DNA from: Poa pratensis | Taxonomy: Eukaryota > Streptophyta > Magnoliopsida > Poales > Poaceae | Direction of reading: 5' to 3' | Length of the DNA: 64,000 nt | Assembly: GCA_947311845.1 (NCBI GenBank) | Contig: CAMZMU010000080.1 | Location: forward strand, 14,207,444 to 14,271,443 | Shown: piece by piece, positions 35,907-47,342 of the stretch | How the letters are laid out: the number at the start of each line of letters is the position of its first letter | Numbering within the stretch: the stretch's first letter is position 1 | Program-made: the position numbers and the translations under genes | Notes under the pieces: generated by a model | Seen by the model: the letters and a program-made list of their open reading frames with translations, nothing else | Told to the model about the DNA's origin: nothing | Databases searched by the model: none

Positions 35907-36031
35907 TGTTGAATAGTGGCCCAGGAGGCCCAGGCCCATATATGTGAGAGTGCTGCCCTAGTTCAGGGGCATGCTGGTTCCCATGGAGCTGTGAGCCGAT
36001 ACACACAAGATGAGCACTCCAAAAGACTACA
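35907..36031 (+). repeat. 3' LTR of the short-LTR Copia element
   Basis: 125 bp, TGTTGAATAG to AAGACTACA, followed by TTTTT. It contains one extra 9-bp unit (CCCAGGAGGCCCAGG). Confidence 0.9.
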
Positions 36032-36036
36032 TTTTT

Positions 36037-36508
36037 CCTCCGTTTCATCTCAGGCTGAGAATGGGGACAAAACCGCACCAAAGCCGCCCCGACCCAACAT
36101 TAAAATTACCTTGCCGCCACACCAAACCGCCCCACTAATTAATCGCTGCCAACCAACCCGCACCACCCCGCAATCATCTTTGCCCCAAACCGCACCAATC
36201 CATTTGTTGTTTGCGGTTTGAAACCGTTTCGCATACCACGGTACAGCCCACACGACCGTACAAAGCATTATGATGGTTCATACCCCGTTTCAGCAGCTCT
36301 TGAACATGAGGTTCGTGCAACATTGAAAGCTACAGTTGAGTCTTTCTCGTCCACCTTCATGTCGGGCGCCCTCTTCGTCTCCTCCTCCTTCCGGCTATTT
36401 GCCGTTATCCACTTCCCCCTTTTCATCTATCATCCCTTCGACATCGGCAACATCCTCTCCCTGTGACTTGTCCACCGTGTATAAGCAATTGCGCCAGCAA
36501 ACTTCGTT
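36037..36508. other. Intergenic, C-rich low-complexity stretch
   Basis: 36060-36200 is a degenerate array of AAACCGCCCC-type units, then ordinary sequence. No gene found. Confidence 0.4.
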
Positions 36509-36665
36509 TTAGGAGTTCAACAAAATCTTGTTTTTACAGCTAGGACACGGACATAACAGGTCACCCTTTCGATTCATATCTTCCACCGCGAACTTCAAGA
36601 ACCCATATATGCTTTGATCCATGAAATTGGTTTGATCAATGCCTACAAGGTATAAGAAAAAGAAT
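36509..36665 (-). pseudogene. CACTA transposase-associated domain fragment
   Basis: Minus-strand reading ends FLKFAVEDMNRKGDLLCPCPSCKNKI, given here in pieces: FLKFAVEDMNR and LLCPCPSCKN. A hydrophobic helix followed by CPCxxC is the hallmark of the N-terminal transposase-associated domain of En/Spm (CACTA) elements. The rest of the transposase is not visible. Confidence 0.55.
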
Positions 36666-37140
36666 ATAACCAGTCTAGAAATTTTCGATATGATCATTGC
36701 TAAAAATAATACATAGTAAATGTCAGAAATTTGATGAAATGGAAATGAATCAACGTTTCGTGAAAACATTGGCAAATCATGTACAGTCCCTGAAAAAAGA
36801 AACACATGGAGCAGCTGCAATGACTCGTTGCACTCGTCGGCTCGACGTCTGATACACAAAACTTCATGATGATAATGAGAAGGCTTGATTGCCAAACAAA
36901 GTGCAAGTGCCACTCGAGGAGAAGTATTCTCACCCTAGCTACAGTGGTAGGGGGGGGGGGGTGGGGGGAGTGTAGAGAAATAGATGAGGGAAAGAAATAT
37001 GAGGAAGAGGAAGAAGCGGGTACGCCCATGGCAGGGACTCCCGATGTTGAAAGATTTTGAAGCCAAAGGAGTTTTTGATAGTTTAGTTTGCATAAAAGTG
37101 GGAGACATACATAAAACACTGCTCTGAAGCGATCGATTGA
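36666..37140. other. Intergenic, no gene seen
   Basis: AT-rich sequence with a G run at 36951-36967. Small ORFs on both strands have no recognisable product. Possibly continues the CACTA remnant. Confidence 0.35.
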
Positions 37141-37144
37141 TCAA

Positions 37145-38042
37145 CGGCAGGCTGCAATAGATGTGGCGCCTAACATCACGAGATTGGTCTGCACCAGGAT
37201 TCAGAACTCAAGAACGGTTGCTCAAGGATTGGCGGACAATGTTGGATTGCAGACATCCCGGAGACTCTTGCCTACAGAGGAGCTCGGGAATCCTTGCGCT
37301 TTGGGCGGAAATCAATAGTGTGGAAAGAAATCTGACGGAGGAGAGTTTTGCTTGGCCATGGGCTCATTTGGGCAAATACACGGCCAGCTCCACCTATAGC
37401 ATGTTTGTGCAAGGGCGCGAGAGATTCCCCTTGGTGACGCCCATATGGAAGAATGAAGCCACGCCTAAGAGCAAGTTGTTCGCTTGGCTGGCAGCACAAC
37501 ACAGGATCTAGACGTCGTACAGACGATTGCGACATGGGTTACAAACTCAGACCTCACCGTGCTTTGTGTGCTTGCAGGAGGAGGACACGGCCGAACACAT
37601 CCTCATTCGATGTGTGGTCGCGAGAGAAGTTTGGCATAGATGCATCGAGGCGTTTGGAGCCAGCTCAGCGCACCATCTCCTACATGTACTCTGCATGGCT
37701 GGTGGATGATCCAGAGAGCGAGATTCAGAGACAAGGAAAGGAAGCGTTTCGACGCGCTGGTGTGCACACGATGCCATGCGCTGCGAAAAATAGGAACGCG
37801 TGGCGCTTCGGAAACACAAGGAACCAGCACTCAACTGATAGAATCGCATCCTGCATCTTTGAGGAGTTCAGTCTAGCGTTGGCGCTGCGACGAGGAGACT
37901 GGAGCACTGACAGTAGCGAGAGAGTAGGCTTAGCGTGTGCGTGGAGTACCTGTCCCCTTCTGCCATGGCTAGGGTGACTGTCGTGTAAAATATATTCTAC
38001 CTTCTATGAAATTACGGTACGCGACTGCGTACTCTCAAAGAA
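37145..38042 (+). pseudogene. 5'-truncated LINE, zinc-binding C-terminus
   Basis: Reads WPWAHLGKYTASSTYSMFVQ, then TPIWKNEATPKSKLFAWLAA (37390-37500) and, in the next frame, CFVCLQEEDTAEHILIRC with VAREVWHRC (37560-37655), the zf-RVT module that closes LINE ORF2. Further decayed sequence runs to an AAAGAAAAG tail near 38045. Much of ORF2 is missing, as in typical 5' truncation. Confidence 0.75.
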
Positions 38043-38049
38043 AAGAATG

Positions 38050-38490
38050 TCACATGTGAATAGTGTTGTGTTACATTGTTAGTGCGGGCCACCAAAAGTC
38101 CACGCCACTAAGCACGTACTAGTGGCATGCAAAAAAGTGACACGTTACGAATTGATGCCCAGTTATCTCTAGTGGCGCGTAAGCAAAATGACACGTCAAA
38201 AACAAGTGAATCCCAGAAGCGGTAATAGTGGCGTATCAGAACAAGGCCACACCTCTATATTAGTGACATGCCACAAAAACACCATACCACTAGGGATATA
38301 TGCCGGAGTCAGACTGACGGGTTCCACTTATTAGTGGTGTGATGTTATACAAACACGCCACTGTTAACGAACTATTGGTGGTGGGCCTCATATTGACACG
38401 CTACTAGTATTTTCAGCAAATACCAATTGTGTGGCTCTGTTGCCAATAGTAATTGCGCGTATTAGCTACTAGTGTATTTAGTGTGCGTTG
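38050..38490. mobile_element. CACTA-like subterminal repeat remnant
   Basis: At least eight copies of a TAGTGGCG/CGCCACTA-type 8-10-mer in both orientations within 440 bp, ending CTACTAGTGTA. Dense bidirectional subterminal motifs are characteristic of CACTA transposons. Ends are not clean. Confidence 0.55.
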
Positions 38491-39164
38491 CATATGAATC
38501 ATACAAAGTTAGAGTGGAGAAGTGCATTTTATACTTGGACTTTGATCCAATATATTGCCGAGAAATCGCCTGATAACGCGATGCTTGATTTCCAATTTTG
38601 AGTCTGTCATTGCTCTGTTAACCAGACAAGAGCTGGAGGAGGTCCCTTAGCGCCCCTAGGCCCCGCAAAATAATCAGTAAGATTCTATTGAGATTCATCA
38701 TTTGTAAGTTCGTCGCGATAATCTGTATGATTAATTGCGTCGATCCTGTAAAAAATGTTTATATTAAGAGCCCAGGTTCTATTTTTCTCAAAGAAACCTA
38801 AAATCTTCGTACTGGCCTGGCTGCTTAGCATAGCCTGAAATTTTATGTTTTCCACTCACTAAACGAGATCAACGATTTTGTGCTTCCCAGAACAAAAACT
38901 GACAACATGAGAATAAATAGCCTTTTGAGATGCATACCGATATAGACATACTCAGTTTTCAACCTGTACAATGCTAAGCTATCCACACAGGTACTTTACT
39001 TTTTCACACCCATGTATTGAAAAGCAAACATAACTCATACATGGAAAAGGGGCGGTCTGTATGAAAACTAGTGCACAGCCGAGTCTCGAACACCAACACT
39101 ATCCACAACCAAAACAACCAATCCAATTCTTCATGACTTCATCTTTGATGGAAATATTCTTTGT

Positions 39165-40192
39165 TCATGGATTTATAACATCAGAACTCATAGAAATATA
39201 TAAATCAGAAAATGGAATCTCTAGGTCCATGCTCTCCTTGAGAGGAAGTGTGGCTGTTCAAAACATTGAAATGTTAGCAGAGCTATGGAAGGAACAGTTC
39301 AGAAGGCGAAAACTAGCCCATTACCTGGCAGAGCTGGAAAATACTGTAGGATATCGCTTATAACAAAATAGCCTCCGTTTTCTTGTGGAGCCAGCAAGAA
39401 CGACTGAGAAAATCCACGCTTCACAGTATCAGGCATAATAAAAGATCCAACAACCAGAATGTGAAAACCGCCCTCATGGGTTGTCTGACTAATTATATTG
39501 TCTATCTGCACCGAAGAGCCCTTGAGGTCTGTAGATAAATAGTATTCTTTGATAGCCTGGTTATTAAACACATAAAACAAACCAGCTATGTTAGAACAAA
39601 TCAGGTGACTAGGCATGTTGCATGGACATATGCATACCTTGACTGTTACATGCTCGACAAATAAAATGAGCGGAAACCCCTAGAATAAAACGAAATGGAA
39701 GTGGAACAAAGCAGCCTAATGACCTCAACATGCTAGTAAAAACCTATAGCCGACGAACAACACATGCCGTTATATGTCTTGAAGCAGTTATAGGTAACAA
39801 ATGGTGGCGTAAAGTCTACACCATGGATGGAAATCAATATCTAAAAGTTTTAAATGGCGAAAAGGTATGTAACATTTAACTTATACATCTTTCAGATAAC
39901 TGTAAGATCATACAGTAATGCTGCTGTGCTGCAGAGAACTTACACGTGTAGTGGTTATAGATCTCACTGTACCATCACAATCTGGTCGACCAATAATACT
40001 TTCATCATGATAAAACTTATGGACATTCTCTGATGAGGCCTTCAGAACACCGTAGTACTGTCCAGCAAATGTATTTCCAAACTGTAAGCAAAACCAATCA
40101 TGGTCAACAATACTCTTTCAGTTGCAGATTAATGATAACCAATATGTAGAAATAAACACTACCATATCAGGATTCCCAGCTTGCGTAGCCAT
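39165..40192 (-). CDS. NTF2-domain-only protein (G3BP-like), copy C
   Basis: Exons 40192-40163, 40081-39944, 39556-39325 and 39253-39165, all with GT-AG borders, give an uninterrupted 162-codon frame. The start MATQAGNPDM is six codons shorter than copy B. The NTF2 fold is complete (FAGQYYGVL, KFYHDESIIGRPDCDGT, IKEYYLSTDLKG, KRGFSQSFLLAPQ, YFVISDI). NTF2 domains mediate dimerisation and binding of FG-repeat partners. Plant G3BPs also need a C-terminal RRM for RNA, absent here, so this would be an NTF2-only protein. Of the three paralogues it is the only one with a clean short ORF, but several conserved residues have changed (Arg to Gly in KRGF), so relaxed selection is possible. Its promoter is interrupted (see 41677). 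Confidence 0.6.
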
Positions 40193-40527
40193 GGCTGCAT
40201 AAGGAATAGCACTAGTCACTATCTTTTGAAGTGAATGAATATTTTATGACTAGCAATTCAAAGTCAGAAAGGTTCATAATCAAATGAATGCGCCTAAGGA
40301 AAGCAAATTGTAGCAATCCTCAGTTTCCACGAACCCAAATCATTGGCAAACAACAATCTGTAACTCAGCAGAGTGCTTATGTCCATCACTAAATTTGTAT
40401 TGGCTGGTATTTCACAAATCATGGGCGGAATGTAGGTAACATAAATCACAGTAGACTTTAAACAATCGGTACAGATATAGAACGTATCACAATATCTATC
40501 AGACTGACAAAATGTGGATACAAATAT

Positions 40528-40880
40528 GCGGCAGGTGGGCCTCGACGGCGCTGCTTCGGCTGGAAGAAAGGTGGACCTGGAGAGGAGGTGCTCTGGCCGT
40601 GTCCGTTCAGCGAGCTCAGATTCCGTCGCGCGGCGGCGGATGGATCTTGCGGCCGTCTGCAACTTGTGGTGGTGTCTCTTCTCCGGCGACTGGTGGTACG
40701 GCGACGGCGGTGGCGTCTAGGTTTCTCGGGAGAGCGGTGGTGGACCTGTTCGTGTTCTTTCCAGGAGGCTTAGGGTGCTCTGTGCACTTTGCAGGGGTTC
40801 CTTTGTAATTTAGTTTCTTCGTTGGATCGCCTTGTAATTTGTACTCTGCTTCCTATATTTATATCAGGTCCTTTCCTCAA
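40528..40880 (+). mobile_element. Retroposon insertion in the 5' intron of copy C
   Basis: About 350 bp absent from copies A and B at the same point. It begins in GC-rich sequence with short ORFs and ends TCAGGTCCTTTCCTCAAAAA, followed by AAATATG, which also stands just before the insertion. An A-tail plus short target repeat fits a truncated LINE or other retroposed transcript. Confidence 0.6.
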
Positions 40881-41676
40881 AAAAAATATGATACTTCAAA
40901 TTGTGTGTTTCTGTTTACATTTTGTTTGTCCAAGTTATACACAAAAGGTAACCATTGTTCCATTTTTTCAGCTGACTCAAAACATTATAAAAACTTAATA
41001 AAAAATCAGCACGATATCTATCCATAATCCCTATTTTCAGGGGAAGTGATCATATAAAAGCGTATTACGCTTCAAAATAATTATGTCACGCACCACAATG
41101 CCAACGCAGTGCGAAACACTACCACTTTAGCAACCAAAAGTCTGAAACCACATAAGAGTAATAATCTTCCGCAAAATGTCGTGTTAGATTTGCAGCGCTA
41201 GCCTAGGCTGTACTGGTACTCCAAACAGTCATCAACGTTAGTTCAATAGCAACTGAGAATCCAGACAAACGAAGATCGCCGCCTGACACGAAAAAAAAAA
41301 CACCATCAAGTGTACAGCCCGTCAAGCTAAAAACGAATCTGATCTGACCAATGTCACACAACGTTATTGGCCATACCCCACGCAAACCAATGAAAACCTA
41401 GAAAATTCATGAACTACGCCGCAGGCAACGAGCCGACGAATTCGACGGCCACGAGGCACCAAATTAAGCCTAAAGAGAAGGCGGATTCGGACGTACCTTC
41501 CGAACCGAGTACTCACGAGCCGACGGTCGCCGCGGGAGGGGAAGGCCTAGCGGATCGATTGGGCAACGCGGCTCGAGCAAGCAATCGCGGGAAGGAGCAG
41601 TCGGAGTCGATCGATGAGGCGGAAGGAGCGAGAGGGAAAGTGCCGGACGGAAGGAAGAGGATGGGGGTTATAACAG

Positions 41677-42247
41677 GGGCGCTCCTGTACAGCTCATGCC
41701 CACGTCGCCTACTAGAAGTATTGGGCTCGGCCCGTATGCGTGCGCGACTGTTTCGTACGCTTCATGGGCCGCATCAAAAGCGGCCCAATACAAAAGATAC
41801 TGTTATTTTTATTTTTTAAAGCTGAATATTTTTTAAAGTCTGAACATTTTTAAAATCTAAACAAAATTCAAATATGAAATTTTAGGAATTTGTACAATTT
41901 TCAAATATGAATATTTTTAGAATAGGAGCAACTTTCAAAAGGTATGAACAATTTTTGAATATGAACAATTTTTTAATATAATTTTTTTAGAAATATGAAT
42001 AAATTTTTGTTTTGAAAATTTATTCATATTCAAAAATTTCAAAAAGCAAAACAATTTTTTAATTTGAACATTTACCAAAAAACACGATGAACAATTTTTT
42101 AATCTGAACAAAATTAAATTTGAACTTTTTGAATTAGATTTTTTCGAAGAAAAACAGAAGAAAAAGGAAAGGTGAAACAGAAAACGAAAAAGAAAAAAGT
42201 AAGCAGAGAAGAAAAAAATAAAAACGAGGCGCTGTATAGGATTTGCC
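41677..42247. mobile_element. Mutator-like element (571 bp) in the promoter of copy C
   Basis: TTATAACAG at 41668-41676 and TTATAACGG at 42248-42256 form a 9-bp duplication with one mismatch. Ends are short inverted repeats (TCCTGTACAGC against TCCTATACAGC). The interior is AT-rich with GAACATTTTT/AAAATGTTC units and no transposase. Copies A and B give the empty site. A 780-bp relative lies at 49264. Confidence 0.75.
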
Positions 42248-42376
42248 TTATAACGGAGTGCGGAACGGTTTTGCAGGCGGCGGACGCAACGTACGTTTCA
42301 ACGACTGCGTGCCGCTGGCTTATGGGCCCTCTTACCAGAGGCTTACCTATCCACTATCTCTGATTTTTTTTTCAAA
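42248..42376 (-). promoter_or_regulatory. Displaced upstream promoter of copy C
   Basis: Sequence matching that upstream of the TATA boxes in copies A and B (GAGTGCGGAACGG, CTGGCTTATGGGCCCTC), now separated from the transcribed part by the 571-bp insertion. Confidence 0.5.
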
Positions 42377-42694
42377 TGGTACCTGTGATTCTTTTCTTAT
42401 CTCACGATCATAAGATGGCGTAATGATTACCGAAGATCATGCCATGAGAACCAGAACATTGACGATTAGCTTCGTTCATGTGTATAAGCGTCGGAAAAAG
42501 TAAGATAACATTGATCTATTTCTCGTGGCCCAATCAACACCAGAGGTACCAGACGCTACTTCTATTATCAAACAAGCTTAGATCAAACTGCCATGGATTT
42601 GTTATAAAAAAAACGAGAACGACCATGGAAGGGGTTGCCCTGGGGCGGGGGCAACAAAGCAGCAGAGTAGGCGTCGCCGAAAGGATTGGCCTGG
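42377..42694 (-). pseudogene. Duplicate of the 3' end of the clathrin-assembly gene
   Basis: Direct repeat of 43718-44001: the last ~28 codons plus 3'UTR of the ANTH gene. A 26-bp insertion between two CCATGG motifs near 42597-42622 interrupts it. No other exon of the gene is present, so it cannot encode a protein. Confidence 0.8.
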
Positions 42695-43717
42695 AAGCCG
42701 CCTATTCTTTTTTACTCTATGATGTGGGTATAACATATTTGTGTCCCACACGTAAGTGAGTGGTGGGTATATCTCTCCAATGTGAAGTGCTGATTTTCTA
42801 TCCACCCACATAGCATTTCTAGTTTCATTCTCAATATTGTATCGGTAATATTTGAATGTCCGATTTTTTATCAGTTTTGATATTTGAGTTCCTCGTGAAG
42901 AGATATTCAAAACATGATCAATATTGGACGCATTTTGGAAAAGTTTAAAATTCAAACGTGAAATTGTATTGAAACGAAAATAAAATTGAAATAAAATTAA
43001 TTTATCTTATTTTACCTTTTTCATTTCTACATGACATATGTTCGAGTATAATAGGTATTTCATGCATATTTCATTATTCTTTCTTGTGATACCACAAATA
43101 TTCCATAAAAGTTCCGCACGTACATATGTAGATATTTTCATCGTGTTATTAACACACCTTTTACCAATTTCTTCCAAATATATGAAACCATAATAAAACT
43201 TGTTGAACTTTATAATGAACCGTGTTTTAACTGTAATTGATTGAAACATAACTAAGATAATCCAAATATGTGCACAATATAGGGGAAATAGAAATAAATG
43301 AAATTTGTGTGGCAATTTTTTGAAATTCTGTACTTTTTCGTAACAACGACATACTGCCAAAAATATTTTAATCAGAAAATTGAACTTTTGATTTTTTTAA
43401 CAATTATTAAAAATAATTTATGGAGATCCAAATTTTTTTTTTTGTGATTTATGAATAATATTATTTTCTCAGCAGAATATATTACATATATGTTAAAATA
43501 CGAGTGAAATACAGACCTAACTATAAGAGTACCGCCACATATGGCAGCTCCGGATTGGGTTAGGGGACTCCGGTAGGGCGCGGCTCCGTTAGAAAAGCTT
43601 TTTCGCTGCACAAGTCGGCTCCAATTTATACTGGACAATTTTGGGGGCCATGTGTTGAAATAGTTTGCTACAGAGACTTGCCTCGCTTGAGTCGTTGATA
43701 AGGGCCAGTATTGTAAA
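42695..43717. other. AT-rich spacer between the duplicates
   Basis: About 1 kb, strongly AT-rich, without a supported gene. Short ORFs on the minus strand show no family features. Its right end, near 43530-43660, is GC-richer (CTCCGGATTGGG...), perhaps the end of an unrecognised transposon. Confidence 0.4.
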
Positions 43718-43915
43718 ATGATACCTGTCCTCTTTTTCTTATCTCAAGATCATAAGATGGCGTAATGGTGACTGAAGATCATGGCGACGAGAACCCAGAA
43801 CATTGATTATCTTCGTTCATTGTATAAGCGTCAGAAAAAGTAAGATAGCATTGATCTGTATCTCGTGGCCCAATCACACAGAGCGACATGACGCTACTTC
43901 TATTATCAAACAAGC

Positions 43916-46862
43916 TCAGATCAAGCTGCCATGGAAGGGGTTGCCCTGGGGCATGGGCAACATAGCAGCAGAGTAGGCGTCCCCGAAAGGATTGGCCTGA
44001 GACTGCGGAAGAAACGACTGTGGCATCCCATACATCTCTTGCTGATGTTGCTGCTGTTGCTGTGCCATCATCGACATCTGCACGTCGGTCGGCGGTGCGA
44101 TGCCGGTGGACGCGGCGAACGGGTCCCCGGCAGGATCTGTAATGTAGGTCGCCTGCTGCTGCCTCCTCGCCGCGTCGTCGTATAGGCTGTCCAGCAGCAG
44201 GCCGTCGAAACCCCCGGCCTGCAAAAAACATTGGATGCAGTGCAAATGCAGAGTTAGATCAGATACATGGAATCACCGTACATTATATGCATATCTTACC
44301 AGTTTCATCTCTGTCAGTTGGTTGCCACTGCTGCTGGTTGTCTGTGCTGTGACCAACGCCAGCTCCCAGCCTGACGATCCAGCCATATCAATGGCAGCAG
44401 ATGCAGATGCGTTGCCACGACCTGAGCCACGAGATTCAGGAGTAGAGTTAGTCTGAATCCATGGGACAACGGTACATGAACTGAAAACTGCAAGGGTTCA
44501 GAGGCTTGTCTGTTACCTGGTGCTACAATGGCTAGGGCCAGCGCGTTGCTCTCCTCGAGCTCAGCGGCAGCAGAGCTCAACTCGTGTAAACCCTGTACCA
44601 TGCACACCGGGAGATCACATCGCTTGTTGCAGGCAGATATGGCTAACACTTACTGACAGTGGCAGACAAGGGCGTACCAGTAAATCAGCAGTGGTGCCGG
44701 TAGGTTCAGGTACATCGTTGAGCTCAGCTATAGGGTGGGGTTCCTCTACAGGCTCTGGCACGGGCTCCTCCATTGCAGGTTCTTCGAATACGGCTTCCCG
44801 GGGTGGTTGAGGTGTTGGCTCTTCTTCCTGGTTTGCCATGAAATCCAGCTGCCGGTATTCCTGCCAATTTGTATACAACCACTCAGAACCGCAAAATATA
44901 AATGCAGCACACAAAACTTGGAATATTCAGTGGTTTTAGCCGGTCCCGAAATATTTACATTTCAGTACAAGAAATCAGTGTCATTCGAGTATATTTCGTG
45001 CATAATGCAAATTGTCAGACTTACTGTCAAATTTAAACGACAAGTTCAGCCCTTTGGCTGACCTTAAAACCGAACATAGTGAATTTTCTGTAATTTCAGC
45101 AGTCACCAAATCTGACCATAATTAAGAGCCTTTTGCGGTTTATAGGCACTTTTGAGCGAAGAGGAAAATGTATTGAAATGTTTGCTAGAGTATACATCCT
45201 TGTATGTTAGTTCATGACTTACAATGGTCTTAGTCTTATTCACAACATGAATAGTTCTGGGGGCTTCTTTGATGTACTCTTCCATCGTCACGAGAAACGA
45301 CGGCGGTGGCTGAGGAAAAATGCAAGGCTAAATTAAGTGAAGTGAAGGAAATGAAAGGGCTAAATTAAGAGAGTGAATGTACGTAATTGCCTCTCTCAGA
45401 ACTGGAAACTGGAAGTTCTGGCGAGTTCCAACCTCTGCAGATGGCGTAGAATTCAGACAGGCTATTCGCCTGGTATTCAAGGATCATTAGCTAATTGCAC
45501 ATGGAAAATGAGAAGAAAGATGATTATTGGGGTATGCGTATACGTACTAGATTTCCTGTTCTTCTGTAGATGTCCTGAGCTTTGATAGCATCGAGTTTGC
45601 TCATCTCGAAGAACTGCACTAGGCCAGAAAATTAATCTGATCAGACTGCCACTGAACGATGATGACCAATAGAGAAGGAAATGTAAGATGGCAGCAAAGT
45701 ACCACATCTACGAGGTTGATGATCCCATCATTGAGTGCACAGTAAATCTTGAAACTCTCCTTCAGCACCTGAATATGAAATGTCGTCGCGATTCGTCAGC
45801 AATAGCCGTTAACTGAGTGCTATTTAGAACTGAGATTAATGGCACACGACTGCATACACATACCAGAGCTAAAGCGTACTGAATGAGGTAGTTCCCAAAA
45901 GCTGCTCCTTCAGGCTGCAGGAAAAAAATTCAGACATGAGATTTTGCAGAAAGCTATACTGTATGCAGACATGAAATTTAGACATCCTGAATTCTGTCAG
46001 AACAAATTCTACCTGGCAGCCGACGAGCCGGAAGAGCAGCTGCTGCAGCGCGGGGAGCTGCTCCAGGAGATCATCCTTGCCCAGGCTCGCGTCTTGCTCT
46101 GTCCCTGAAAGAAAAAACAATCAACCACCAATTCGCCACGACGACGCGTCCGTCAGAAGCTTCGCCAAGATTAAGCAGAGCTGCGAGCGAGCGAGCGCAT
46201 CAGAACCTTGGGAGGCGCCCTCTCCGACACCGCCGGGGGAGGCCTGAGCCGCTCCGCCTCGACGTCGTACCGGAGCACGGCGAGGCACTCGAGCCGCTCC
46301 TCGAGGAAGAGCGCGTAGGTGCGCACCCACGCGGAGCAGTCCCAGGCGAGGTGGCTGGAGTCGTCCTTGAAGTTGGACATCTGCAGCGCGTGTCCCCTCT
46401 GCCTCCCGTGGCCCAGCAGCTCCTCCGCGAACGCGCCGCCGCCGCGCCCGCCTTCCCGGAGAGCCCTGTGGATCACCACCAGCGCCTTGAGCGCCACCAC
46501 CCAGTTGCTCGTGTTGGCCAGGCGCCTCGCCAGCGCGTGCACGCAGTACGACACGTCGGCGCGGGAGCGGGCATTGACGATCTCTGCAACAACGACGCCG
46601 CGCCGGCGGCGCCGCGGATGACTGGTCAGAACTCAGAACAAGAAATCTCTGTGCGGAGTTAAGGAGAGAGGCGAGTGGCCGGCCGCCGGCGGTACGTACT
46701 GGCAAGGTGGCGGTCCTTGGGCGGGCGCTCGACGTGGCTGGTGGCCTTCACCACGGCCACGTCCAGATCCTTGAGGTAGTCGCGGCTGCTGTTGACCTTG
46801 GCCAGGCCGACGGTGGTGGAGTCCTTAATCGCGCCGCACGCCTTGCGCCAGCTCTTCTGCAT
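43916..46862 (-). CDS. AP180/CALM-type clathrin assembly protein (ANTH domain), 12 exons
   Basis: Starts [20 protein letters not shown]; exons 46862-46700, 46583-46207, 46104 or 46096-46013, 45914-45864, 45768-45703, 45613-45548, 45469-45391, 45309-45223, 44860-44678, 44592-44517, 44421-44300, 44218-43916, about 550 codons. The ANTH fold spans residues ~10-290 ([17 protein letters not shown] for phosphoinositide binding, [90 protein letters not shown]). The C-terminus is acidic/Pro-rich, ends in a Gln run and has two NPF motifs ([14 protein letters not shown]) that bind EH domains. It should link PIP2 membranes to clathrin in endocytosis. Two problems: exons 2 and 3 do not join in phase at the best sites, and exon 7 lacks two bases of a conserved block. 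So it may be a recent pseudogene, or these may be assembly indels. Confidence 0.82.
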
Positions 46863-47184
46863 CGAAGCCGTGCCATCCTCCTTGACGGCCGGTGCGATCG
46901 GTGCCGGCGCGAACGAACGGACGACGGTGTCGTGTCGCCGGCCGGCCACCCGAGTCGGCTCTGGTGTCGCTAGTTCGCGCGGGCTTGGTCGTACGTCGTG
47001 GCGAGAAGTGCTGGTGCACTCGCGGGTGGACGGATTTAAATTAATTTCTTGTTGGATGGCTTCGGTTACGTGTTTTCTTCTTCCAAAAATGACACGAGAC
47101 CCACAGATTTGCAGTACAGCAGATTCAGAGAAGAAGAGCGTTTTGTGGTACACCACCTACGCTCTCGTTAAGTTACAGGGATAG

Positions 47185-47342
47185 ATCAATTTTTGCAATT
47201 GGGAAAAAAATACGCTTGAAAACCTGTATTTATTCAGACCACAAAATATTAAAACCTGTATTTATTCAAGCTGAGGTATTGATCAAATACTTCATAAAAA
47301 CCTTTGCACATAAATACTCCCTACTATATAAGTTTACTTGAG
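47185..47342. other. Upstream flank of the clathrin-assembly gene
   Basis: Between the gene and the SINE. AT-rich with no clear TATA box assignable to the gene. The 5'UTR and promoter are presumably within 46863-47342. Confidence 0.35.

Larger units (their letters stand above)
29468..36031 (+). mobile_element. Copia retrotransposon with very short LTRs
   Basis: LTRs of 116 bp (29468-29583) and 125 bp (35907-36031), TG...CA, flanked by TTTTT on both sides. The length difference is a single 9-bp repeat, and about 7 substitutions separate the rest. Primer site TGGTATCAGAGC follows the 5' LTR, and TGAGGAGGAG precedes the 3' LTR. The order gag, protease, integrase, RT, RNase H defines Copia. Coding is broken by stops, frameshifts and a solo LTR at 30821-32421. 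Confidence 0.92.

Noticed and set aside
46319..46973. Plus-strand ORFs over the clathrin-assembly exons
   Set aside because: Antisense shadows of GC-rich coding exons on the minus strand, where the ANTH motifs are clear.
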